Part shown: in pieces, positions 46,459-55,600 of the stretch
Layout of the letters: each line of letters begins with the position of its first letter
Position numbering within the stretch: position 1 is the stretch's first letter
Assembly (NCBI GenBank): GCA_043842855.1
Contig: JBBPJF010000001.1
Coordinates: 310,001-374,000, forward strand
Source: QFNR01 sp043842855
Lineage (GTDB): Bacteria; Pseudomonadota; Gammaproteobacteria; Burkholderiales; Neisseriaceae
Length of the DNA stretch: 64,000 nucleotides
Reading direction: 5' to 3'
Notes under the pieces: model-generated
What the model saw: only the letters and a program-made list of their open reading frames with translations
Told to the model about the DNA's origin: nothing
The model's database searches: none
Program-made: the position numbers and the translations under genes

Positions 46459-47075
46459 GCCAATTGCTCCTCTAAAGAAATAACTGCCTCTTTTGTCAAT
46501 ACAACTTTCTTGTAGTACAACAAACTATAAGGATCCACACGGCGAGTTTCTAATACCAACACATTGGGAAGATTCCTACTTGACAGGTAAAGATTTTCCG
46601 AAAGCTCATTAGTTAAGAATAAGGTCTGTTCTAAGCCCATCGCGCGCAACTTACCAGCAAACTCTTTCGTCTTAGGAGAGGTAACTGCTAAATTTTCTAT
46701 AACAAATAAGCGATCATCCCTTAATAGTTGCGAAAGAATAGCAGCCATGCCAGCACGATACATCTTCCTATTAAGTTTCTGAGCAAAGTTTTCCCATGGG
46801 CGGCTTGGAAAAGCCCGACCACCTTTTCGCCATAAGGGTGAAGCTACTGATCCTGCCCGAGCCCGGCCTGTCCCCTTCTGTTTCCAAGGTTTTTTAGTAG
46901 AATGTCTAACCTCAGCTCTGCTCTTCTGGGCACGTGTGCCCTGCCTAGCATTGGCTAGGTAAGCAGTTATAACTTGATGAATCAACGCTTCATTATATTC
47001 TCTGCCAAATAAAACATCAGAGACTGAGAGACTACCCGAAACTTTACCCTGATCATCCAGTATTTTAAGGTCCAT
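46455..47075 (-). CDS. rplD: 50S ribosomal protein L4
   Basis: 206 residues. The extended loop KPWKQKGTGRARAGS is intact. In many bacteria L4 represses the S10 operon through its leader. Shares one base with rplC (TAATG). Confidence 0.98.
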   Translation of the reverse strand: MDLKILDDQGKVSGSLSVSDVLFGREYNEALIHQVITAYLANARQGTRAQKSRAEVRHSTKKPWKQKGTGRARAGSVASPLWRKGGRAFPSRPWENFAQKLNRKMYRAGMAAILSQLLRDDRLFVIENLAVTSPKTKEFAGKLRAMGLEQTLFLTNELSENLYLSSRNLPNVLVLETRRVDPYSLLYYKKVVLTKEAVISLEEQLA

Positions 47076-47722
47076 TATGCTACCCCCTTCTTTACACTGG
47101 GACGGATCAACACATCACCATTAACTGCACCAGGAACCGAGCCTCGGATGAGCAGTAATCCACGCTCCACATCCACTCTCACCACTAACAAGTTCTGTGT
47201 AGTAGTCCGCTTAGAACCGAGATGTCCTGGCATCTTCTTACCTTTAAAAACTCTTCCTGGATCCTGACACTGCCCTATGGAACCAGGAACTCTATGTGAA
47301 AGGGAGTTACCATGAGACGCACGCTGAGAACTAAACCCATGGCGTTTAATATTACCAGCAAAGCCCTTTCCCTTGCTAATGCCAGTAATGTCAACCCATT
47401 GCCCAGTCTCGAAAATAGAAACTCCTATACGTTCCCCAAGTTGTAATGCATCCAATTCAGTCTCAGTAACGACAAATTCTTTCAAGCCTTTCCCTGCTTC
47501 CACACCTGCCTTGGAAAAATGGCCAGCCTGAGCTCGATTGACTCGATTAGCTTTTTTCGTACCAAAACTCAACTGAACTGCAGCATATCGATCTGTTGCA
47601 ACTAATTTTTTCTGAGTAACTTGATGGGTAGGAATTTCGAGGACAGTCACCGGAACAGCTTCTCCGCGACTGCCAAAAATCCTAGTCATACCGACTTTAC
47701 GCCCTACTAAACCCAAAGACAT
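47075..47722 (-). CDS. rplC: 50S ribosomal protein L3
   Basis: 215 residues from the ATG at 47722 (MSLGLVGRKVGMTRIF), with AAAGG eight bases upstream; the ATG two codons earlier is too close to that site. The GSIGQCQDPGRVFKGKKMPG segment keeps the methylated glutamine position. Confidence 0.97.
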   Translation of the reverse strand: MSLGLVGRKVGMTRIFGSRGEAVPVTVLEIPTHQVTQKKLVATDRYAAVQLSFGTKKANRVNRAQAGHFSKAGVEAGKGLKEFVVTETELDALQLGERIGVSIFETGQWVDITGISKGKGFAGNIKRHGFSSQRASHGNSLSHRVPGSIGQCQDPGRVFKGKKMPGHLGSKRTTTQNLLVVRVDVERGLLLIRGSVPGAVNGDVLIRPSVKKGVA

Positions 47723-47751
47723 ATTCATAACCTTTACTAGATATTATTATT

Positions 47752-47777
47752 CTAGGTAATTGCGATTGACTACCTAG
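47752..47777 (-). promoter_or_regulatory. Hairpin in the rplC leader
   Basis: CTAGGTA and TACCTAG form a 7-base-pair stem with a 12-base loop about 30 bases upstream of rplC. It lies in the 150-base rpsJ-rplC gap, which is unusually long for this cluster. A leader target for L4 or L3 is possible but not shown. Confidence 0.4.
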
Positions 47778-47822
47778 CGCTGTTAAAAGTCTACACTTAA
47801 AACCGGTTAAACCGAGCCTTTC

Positions 47823-47851
47823 ATTCTAACAACTATTCTTCAAAATGAGAA
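47823..47851 (-). promoter_or_regulatory. Candidate internal promoter before rplC
   Basis: On the minus strand TTCTCA, 17 bases, then TAGAAT with TGT before it (extended -10), inside the rpsJ-rplC gap about 100 bases before the rplC start. Confidence 0.5.
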
Positions 47852-47872
47852 GGACTCTCCAGAAGACCTGCA

Positions 47873-48184
47873 TTATTGAACCTTAATCTCTACATCTACT
47901 CCTGCAGGCAAATCAAGCTTCATAAGCGCATCAGTAGTCTTATCTGTCCAGTCTACTATATCCATCAATCTTAAATGCGTTCTTATCTCTAACTGTTCAC
48001 GAGAAGTTTTATTCACATGTGGGGAACGTAATATATCAAAGCGCTCGGTTTTTGTGGGCAGGGGCACTGGTCCTTTGACCACTGCTCCTGTACGCTTAGC
48101 AGTCTCCACTATCTCCTGAGCTGAACGGTCGATCAGATGATAATCATATGCCTTTAATCTAATTCTAATTTTTTGAGTTTTCAT
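47873..48184 (-). CDS. rpsJ: 30S ribosomal protein S10
   Basis: 103 residues from the ATG at 48184 (MKTQKIRIRLKAYDY), the normal S10 length, with GAGGAAGG upstream. RSPHVNKTSREQLEIRTHLR is diagnostic. It follows tuf by 15 bases, so the str and S10 groups are joined; the following gap to rplC is 150 bases. Confidence 0.98.
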   Translation of the reverse strand: MKTQKIRIRLKAYDYHLIDRSAQEIVETAKRTGAVVKGPVPLPTKTERFDILRSPHVNKTSREQLEIRTHLRLMDIVDWTDKTTDALMKLDLPAGVDVEIKVQ

Positions 48185-48199
48185 AACCTTCCTCAAGTA

Positions 48200-49390
48200 C
48201 TACGCGATGATTTTAGAGACGACACCGGCACCCACTGTGCGGCCCCCTTCTCTAATCGCAAACCTTAAGCCCTCTTCCATCGCAATTGGGGCTATCAACT
48301 CTACTGTCAAGGTTACATTCTCTCCTGGCATTACCATCTCTGTGCCCGCTTCTAATGAAACAGAACCCGTTACATCAGTCGTCCTAAAGTAAAATTGCGG
48401 CCTATAGTTACTGAAAAATGGCGTATGTCTACCACCTTCCTCTTTACTAAGTACATAAACCTCTGCTGAAAATTTCGTATGGGGAGTAATAGAACCTGGT
48501 TTCGCTAAAACTTGACCGCGCTCAACCTCCTCACGCTTCGTGCCTCTCAACAGCACCCCTACATTATCTCCCGCCTGTCCTTGATCCAACAGCTTACGGA
48601 ACATCTCTACTCCCGTTACCGTCGTCTTCTGCGTCGGCTTTAAACCCACTATCTCTACTTCATCACCTACATTAACTATCCCACGCTCCACACGTCCAGT
48701 AACTACCGTGCCTCGCCCTGAAATCGAAAAAATATCCTCGATCGGAAGTAAAAACGTCTTGTCTACTGCCCTTTGGGGAGTCGGTATATAACTATCTAGG
48801 GCTTCCGCTAAAGCCAATATCGAAGGCTCTCCTATCTCTGATGTATCCCCCTCCAACGCCTTTAACGCCGAACCCTTGATAATCGGTGTGTCATCTCCAG
48901 GAAACTCATAGCTCGATAGCATATCCCTAACTTCCATCTCCACCAGCTCCAGCAACTCCTCATCATCTACCTGATCACACTTGTTTAGATAAACTAGAAT
49001 ATAAGGAACCCCTACTTGTCTACCCAATAAAATATGCTCCCGCGTCTGTGGCATCGGACCATCTGCCGCAGATACAACCAAAATCGCCCCATCCATCTGC
49101 GCCGCACCAGTTATCATGTTCTTCACATAATCCGCGTGTCCCGGGCAATCTACGTGGGCATAATGTCTATGCTCCGTCTCATACTCAACGTGTGCCGTAT
49201 TGATCGTAATCCCTCTGGCCTTCTCCTCCGGAGCATTATCTATCTGGTCATAAGCCTTCGCTAACCCACCATACTTCTTCGATAATATCGTCGTCAACGC
49301 CGCCGTTAAAGTCGTCTTACCATGGTCAACGTGACCTATAGTCCCTACATTGACGTGCGGTTTCTTCCTCTCAAACTTCTCTTTAGCCAT
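48200..49390 (-). CDS. tuf: Elongation factor Tu
   Basis: 396 residues from the ATG at 49390 (MAKEKFERKKPHVN) with AAGGAAG upstream. GTPase motifs GHVDHGKT, DCPGH and NKCD are intact, as is the effector loop ARGITINTAHVEYE. Only this copy is in the window; betaproteobacteria often have a second near secE, beyond the right edge. Confidence 0.98.
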   Translation of the reverse strand: MAKEKFERKKPHVNVGTIGHVDHGKTTLTAALTTILSKKYGGLAKAYDQIDNAPEEKARGITINTAHVEYETEHRHYAHVDCPGHADYVKNMITGAAQMDGAILVVSAADGPMPQTREHILLGRQVGVPYILVYLNKCDQVDDEELLELVEMEVRDMLSSYEFPGDDTPIIKGSALKALEGDTSEIGEPSILALAEALDSYIPTPQRAVDKTFLLPIEDIFSISGRGTVVTGRVERGIVNVGDEVEIVGLKPTQKTTVTGVEMFRKLLDQGQAGDNVGVLLRGTKREEVERGQVLAKPGSITPHTKFSAEVYVLSKEEGGRHTPFFSNYRPQFYFRTTDVTGSVSLEAGTEMVMPGENVTLTVELIAPIAMEEGLRFAIREGGRTVGAGVVSKIIA

Positions 49391-49452
49391 GGCTAATCTT
49401 CCTTTTATAAAAATTAAAGAACGCACCCTCCCTTTAGGGGGTAAATAATAAA

Positions 49453-51552
49453 CTAAGCTTTCCTATTTTCAATAATCTTCTGCGCTACGTGCTGTGGGGA
49501 CTCTGCATAGTGTTTAAATTCCATACTAAAAGTCGCTCGACCCTGAGTTAGGGAACGCAATGAAGTAGCATAACCAAACATTTCAGACAATGGGACTTCC
49601 ACCTGCAGCTTCTTACCCCCTATACCATCATCCTCCATTCCCTGGGGAATCCCTCGCCGAGAAGTTAAATCACCCATGACATCCCCCATATATTCTTCAG
49701 GAGTTTCCACTTCGACAGCCATAATGGGTTCTAAAAGTACTGGATTAGCTCTCCTCATCCCGTCTTTAAAACCAATTGACCCAGCCAACTCAAAAGCTAA
49801 CTGCGAAGAGTCGACATCATGATAAGAACCAAAAACTAACCTTACCCTCACATCCACTACCGGGTAACCAGCCAAGACGCCACTTTGCAAAGTTTCCTTA
49901 ATACCCTTATCCACCGATGGAATAAATTCCCTTGGTACCACACCCCCCTTAATTTCGTCCACAAATTCATACCCTGAACCTGGCGGAAGTGGCTCAAGTT
50001 TCAATACAACATGACCATACTGCCCCTTGCCCCCTGATTGCTTGATATGTTTTCCCTCAGATTCTACTTCTTTACGAATGGTTTCACGGTAAGCCACCTG
50101 TGGCGCACCCACTGCAGCCTCCACCCCAAACTCTCGCTTCATGCGATCTACAATAATCTCTAAATGTAACTCACCCATACCAGAAATAATCGTCTGCCCA
50201 GATTCTTCATCTGAACGTACACGGAAGGAAGGATCTTCTTTAGCTAGACGATTAAGAGCCAGGCCCATCTTCTCTTGATCAGCTTTGGTTTTAGGCTCAA
50301 CCGCCACATGTATGACTGGTTCCGGAAACTCCATCCTCTCCAAAATAATAGGTGCATTCTCAGCACTTAAAGTTTCTCCCGTGATCACGTCTTTTAAACC
50401 GATAGCTGCAGCAATATCTCCCGCTCTTACTTCATCAATTTCATCTCGTTCATTCGCTTTCATCTGCACCAGACGTCCAATTCGTTCACGTGTGCCTTTA
50501 ACTGTATTAACTACGGTATCTCCTGATTTTAGTACACCAGAATATACACGGATGAAAGTTAACTGACCTACATACTTATCATTCATCAATTTAAAAGCCA
50601 GTGCCGAAAACTTTTCATCATCTGCAGCTTTTCTACTTCCCTTCTCTCCAGAGGGTATCTCTCCTACGACAGGTGGAATATCTGTTGGAGCTGGTAAAAA
50701 CTCTATTACCGCATCCAACATTCGCTGCACACCCTTATTTTTGAACGCAGAACCGCAAAGGACGGGTTGAATCTCCGTTGCAAGAGTGCGCTTCCGAAGA
50801 GCCTGCACAATCTCCTCCTCACTGAGTTCGTCCCCCCCTAGATACTTATCCATCAATTCATCATCAGCCTCAGCAGCAGCTTCAACCATGTTCTCACGCC
50901 ACTTTTGCGCGATTTCCTTTAAATCTTCGGGAATTTCTATATATTCAAAATTAATACCTTGAGATGCCTCATCCCAAATGATGCCCCTCATCTTTATCAA
51001 GTCTACTACCCCTTGAAAATGATCTTCAGCCCCGATAGGAATCACGATTGGGACGGGGGTGCCACGCAATCGCGTTTTCATCTGCTCAACTGCGCGAAAA
51101 AAATTTGCTCCCTGCCGATCCATTTTGTTGATAAAAGCCAAGCGAGGAACTCTGTACTTATTAGCTTGCCTCCATACTGTCTCTGACTGAGGCTGCACGC
51201 CCGCCACCGCGCAATAAACCATTACCGCCCCATCCAACACCCGCATAGAGCGCTCAACCTCAACTGTAAAATCAACGTGACCAGGAGTATCAATAATGTT
51301 AAATCGATGCTTAGGAAATTGGTGAGCCATGCCCTCCCAGAATGTAGTCACTGCCGCCGAAGTAATCGTAATACCACGTTCTTGTTCTTGCTCCATCCAG
51401 TCTGTAGTAGCTGCACCATCATGCACCTCACCTAACCGGTGATTAACGCCAGTATAAAATAAAATACGCTCTGAAGTTGTTGTCTTCCCAGCATCAATGT
51501 GGGCACTAATACCAATATTACGGTACAAATTAATCGGCGTTTTACGAGCCAT
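49453..51552 (-). CDS. fusA: Elongation factor G
   Basis: 699 residues, five domains. AHIDAGKTTTSERILFYTG (G1), DTPGHVDFT (G3) and NKMDR (G4) are conserved. Drives translocation of tRNA and mRNA. GGAGG lies 11 bases before the ATG. Between rpsG and tuf as in the str operon. Confidence 0.98.
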   Translation of the reverse strand: MARKTPINLYRNIGISAHIDAGKTTTSERILFYTGVNHRLGEVHDGAATTDWMEQEQERGITITSAAVTTFWEGMAHQFPKHRFNIIDTPGHVDFTVEVERSMRVLDGAVMVYCAVAGVQPQSETVWRQANKYRVPRLAFINKMDRQGANFFRAVEQMKTRLRGTPVPIVIPIGAEDHFQGVVDLIKMRGIIWDEASQGINFEYIEIPEDLKEIAQKWRENMVEAAAEADDELMDKYLGGDELSEEEIVQALRKRTLATEIQPVLCGSAFKNKGVQRMLDAVIEFLPAPTDIPPVVGEIPSGEKGSRKAADDEKFSALAFKLMNDKYVGQLTFIRVYSGVLKSGDTVVNTVKGTRERIGRLVQMKANERDEIDEVRAGDIAAAIGLKDVITGETLSAENAPIILERMEFPEPVIHVAVEPKTKADQEKMGLALNRLAKEDPSFRVRSDEESGQTIISGMGELHLEIIVDRMKREFGVEAAVGAPQVAYRETIRKEVESEGKHIKQSGGKGQYGHVVLKLEPLPPGSGYEFVDEIKGGVVPREFIPSVDKGIKETLQSGVLAGYPVVDVRVRLVFGSYHDVDSSQLAFELAGSIGFKDGMRRANPVLLEPIMAVEVETPEEYMGDVMGDLTSRRGIPQGMEDDGIGGKKLQVEVPLSEMFGYATSLRSLTQGRATFSMEFKHYAESPQHVAQKIIENRKA

Positions 51553-51573
51553 GGTCCAATTACCTCCAGTAAA

Positions 51574-52044
51574 TTAAAAACGGAAATGTGAAAACGCCTT
51601 ATTGGCTTCAGCCATGCGATGTACTTCATCACGCTTCTTCATCGCGCCGCCCCTGCCTTCAGTAGCATCCAAAAGCTCCGCCGCCAAGCGTAAGGCCATA
51701 GACTTTTCACCCCGTTTACGCGCAGAATCACGTAGCCAGCGCATAGCTAGAGCACTCCTGCGAGAAGGACGTACCTCCACAGGAACCTGGTAATTCGCTC
51801 CTCCAACGCGGCGACTTTTAACCTCCACTACTGGCTTGACCCTAGCAAGTGCCTCATCAAACACTTCAATAGCCGACTTCCCCGTTTTCTTTGCTATTAC
51901 TTCCAAAGAACCATACACTATGTGTTCAGCAACGGATTTTTTACCACTGACCATCACCACATTCATAAACTTGGTCAACTCGGTACTACCAAATTTTGGA
52001 TCCGGCAATACCTCCCTCTTAGCTACTTCTCTTCTTCTAGGCAT
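51574..52044 (-). CDS. rpsG: 30S ribosomal protein S7
   Basis: 156 residues from the ATG at 52044 (MPRRREVAKREVLPDPKFGS, cut). S7 nucleates assembly of the 30S head and often represses its own operon. The GGAG site is 11 bases upstream, rather far. The longer frame to 52077 is not used. Confidence 0.98.
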   Translation of the reverse strand: MPRRREVAKREVLPDPKFGSTELTKFMNVVMVSGKKSVAEHIVYGSLEVIAKKTGKSAIEVFDEALARVKPVVEVKSRRVGGANYQVPVEVRPSRRSALAMRWLRDSARKRGEKSMALRLAAELLDATEGRGGAMKKRDEVHRMAEANKAFSHFRF

Positions 52045-52146
52045 GTATTTATATACTCCAGTTAAGTTAAACCCCACAAATATTCACCACAACAAAATCC
52101 CATCGGTAGAAAGACCGTTTGTCATTGAGTATTCAACCTCAATAGC

Positions 52147-52518
52147 TTACTTAGGCTTCTTTGCTCCATATTTAGAACGCGCCTGCTTTCTATCCTTGAC
52201 ACCTGCCGTGTCCAAGGCACCACGAACAGTATGGTAACGAACCCCAGGTAAGTCAGGTACACGTCCACCTCTAACGAGAACTACGCTATGCTCCTGCAAA
52301 TTGTGTCCCTCTCCCCCAATGTAAGAAATTACTTCATAGCCACTAGTCAACTTAACCTTACAGACCTTTCTCATGGCTGAATTAGGCTTCTTCGGAGTCG
52401 AAGTGTAGACCCGTGTACAGACACCCCGGCGTTGGGGGCACTGCTTCAAGGCAGGGACCTTATTAGCGTAAATAGGGGCCTTACGTCCCTTGCGAACTAA
52501 TTGATTCATTGTGGGCAT
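52147..52518 (-). CDS. rpsL: 30S ribosomal protein S12
   Basis: 123 residues. VCTRVYTSTPKKPNSAMRK keeps the lysine at position 43, but the second conserved loop reads GGRVPDLPGVRYH, so position 88 is proline (codon CCT) where almost all bacteria have lysine. Position 91 proline is kept. Changes at 43 and 88 are the classical sites of streptomycin resistance or dependence. It has its own strong promoter in the gap after rpoC. Confidence 0.98.
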   Translation of the reverse strand: MPTMNQLVRKGRKAPIYANKVPALKQCPQRRGVCTRVYTSTPKKPNSAMRKVCKVKLTSGYEVISYIGGEGHNLQEHSVVLVRGGRVPDLPGVRYHTVRGALDTAGVKDRKQARSKYGAKKPK

Positions 52519-52603
52519 TTTTTATAACATTCCTTTCCTTCTCGATGCAGCCTGCCAAAATAAATTACTGACGCACTGCCTCCAGTGATTAAAAAAGCTA
52601 CCG

Positions 52604-52632
52604 ATTCTACTGAATATTCAATTCCCCGTCAA
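52604..52632 (-). promoter_or_regulatory. Promoter of the str group (before rpsL)
   Basis: On the minus strand TTGACG, 17 bases, then TAGAAT followed by CGG. This is the best match to the sigma-70 consensus in the window. It sits in the 168-base rpoC-rpsL gap; a small CACTG/CAGTG hairpin follows in the leader. Confidence 0.75.
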
Positions 52633-52686
52633 CTCGGAGGGCAAAACACTGAGTTTTCCCCAACGTCTCCCCTCTAACTTTCACAT

Positions 52687-55600
52687 TTACTCATTTACAA
52701 CTAAACCTTCTTCCACCAAGCGCTGTTCCTTCTGCTGCTTACTATATCGATGATGAATATAGCCTGTCCCAGCAGGAATTAAACGCCCTACAATAATATT
52801 TTCCTTCAAGCCCCTTAATTCATCTGTTTTTCCCATAATAGCCGCTTCTGTAAGGACCCGAGTAGTCTCTTGGAATGAGGCTGCTGATAAAAAAGAATCT
52901 GTTGAGAGAGAGGCTTTAGTTATACCCAAAAGAACATTTTCATGTTTGGCTGGTTGTTTACCTTCGGCTAGAAGTTTTTCGTTTGTAATCATCAACTCAG
53001 TTCGTTCTACCTGTTCACCAGCCAAAAAGTGACTATCACCTGCGTCCACTATGTTAACGCGGCGCAACATTTGTCGAATAATCACTTCAATATGCTTATC
53101 ACTAATTCTCACCCCTTGTAAACGATAAACTTCCTGTACCTCCTGTACTATATAACGAGTTAAGGCTCCTAACCCTTGTAACCTCAATATATCATGCGAA
53201 TCACTGCTGCCGGCTACTACCATTTCCCCCTTATTAACCAATTGCCCATCATGTACCAATAGTTGCCTTTCTTTGGGAATCAAGGTCTCATATTCATTCC
53301 CCTCTGAGTCAGTGATGATTAACCTTTGCTTACCCTTTGTCTCTTTTCCATAGGATACTGTACCCGTTATCTCCGCTAATACCCCTGCATCCTTGGGTAC
53401 ACGAGCTTCAAATAACTCTGCTACTCTAGGCAACCCACCCGTAATATCACGTGTTTTAGTGGAAGCTTTGGGTAACTTAGCCAGTACATCCCCCCTACTT
53501 ACCATCTGCCCTTCTTTGACAGTAATCACTGTGTCTACTGGAAAAGAAGTAAAAATAACTGGAGTTTCTGTACCTGGATAATTTAAATCCTTGCCAGATT
53601 CATCTAACAATTTAATAACTGCTTTGGCTTGTTTATTTTTAGCTGAGCTAATCTTGTGATCTAAAACAACCCAAGTAGAAATACCTGTGATTGGATCAGT
53701 TTGACGCTCAACATTCACCCCTTCTTCCATATTCTCAAAAGCAATAATACCTTCGTGTTCGGTGATCATTGGATGAGTATGAGGATCCCAAGTAGCTAAG
53801 ATTGTCCCTTCTTGAACTTCCTGACCATCTACTACCAACAAAGTAGCTCCATAAGGAATCTTATGCCTTTCTCGTTCTCGACCAATATTGTCATGCATTA
53901 CAATTTCGCAGGAACGGCCGATAACGATAAGCTCATTTTTCTTATTAGCTACATAACGCATATGGGTAGAAAAACGTACCGTGCCCCGCGTCTTCACTTC
54001 TATCTGGCTAGCAGAAGCTGAACGTGAAGCTGCACCCCCAATGTGGAAAGTACGCATGGTCAACTGAGTACCTGGCTCTCCAATAGACTGAGCCGCAATC
54101 ACGCCAACTGCTTCTCCAATATCTACTAGCTTGCCTCTAGCCAAATCACGTCCGTAACAGCTTGCACACAACCCATAGTGTGTTTTACAAGTAATTGGAG
54201 TCCTAACCTTAACCTCATCAATTCCTAAATTATCGATTAGTTCCGACAATTCTTCTGAAATCAAAACGTTGCGTTCAATTAACGTTTCTCCCGATACAGG
54301 ATCCAAAACGGGATCTGCTAACACTCTCCCCAAGACCCGATCTCGCAAGGATTCAATTACATCCCCTCCTTGGACTACTGCTTTCAAAATTAAACCATCT
54401 CGTGTACCACAATCGTCCTCTATTACTACTAAATCTTGGGTGACATCCACCAAACGCCTCGTTAAATAACCAGAATTTGCTGTTTTTAAAGCTGTGTCCG
54501 CCAAGCCCTTTCTCGCTCCATGTGTAGAAATAAAATATTGTAATACCGTAAGCCCCTCTCGAAAGTTAGAGGTAATGGGAGTCTCAATAATCGAACCATC
54601 TGGTTTAGACATCAAACCTCGCATACCAGATAGCTGCTTAATTTGAGCAGCGGAACCTCGAGCACCTGAATCCGCCATCATATAGATAGAATTGAAAGAT
54701 TCTTGGGAAATCTCATGACCAGCCTTGTCAAAAGTTTTTTCAAAAGACAAGTTGTCCATCATAGACTTAGCGATCTTATCTCCAATCTTGCCCCAAATAT
54801 CTACTACCTTATTGTAACGCTCCCCCTGTGTCACTAACCCATGACGATACTGCTCTTCTATATTTCTAACCTCTTCTTGAGCTTCTTGGAGAATAGCTGG
54901 TTTTTCTTCCGGAACCAGCATATCATCTATCGCGATGGAGATACCCCCTCGAGTAGAATAAGCAAAGCCTGTGTACATCAAATGATCGGCAAACACCACC
55001 GTATCGCGTAAACCACATAGCCTAAAAGAGGCATTAATCAGTTTGAGGATTTCTTTCTTCTTCAGAACCGTATTAATATACCTGAAGGGCAAACCCTTAG
55101 GTAGTATAGCCGAAAGCAAAGCTCGGCCGACAGTGGTTTCATGTCGATTTACTACCGGAACTAAGTGCCCGCCTTCTTCCTTATTCCACTCATTAATCCT
55201 GACCGTAATTTTGGTAGACAGCTCTACATTACCAGTTTCGTAAGCTCGATAAACTTCCTTCACATCTGCAAAAAGCCCACCTTCATTCTTTGCATTAACT
55301 TTACTACGAGTCATGTAATAAAGCCCTAGTACAATGTCTTGAGAAGGCACAATGATAGGGTCCCCATTAGCTGGAGAAAGTACATTGTTAGAGGCCAACA
55401 TTAGAGTTCTTGCTTCTTCCTGCGCCTCTAGGGATAAAGGAATATGAACCGCCATCTGATCGCCATCAAAGTCTGCGTTAAACGCCGCGCAAACCAAAGG
55501 GTGTAGCTGAATAGCCTTTCCTTCAATTAAAATAGGTTCAAATGCTTGTATACCTAGCCGGTGTAAAGTAGGCGCTCGGTTAAGTAATACTGGATGTTCT

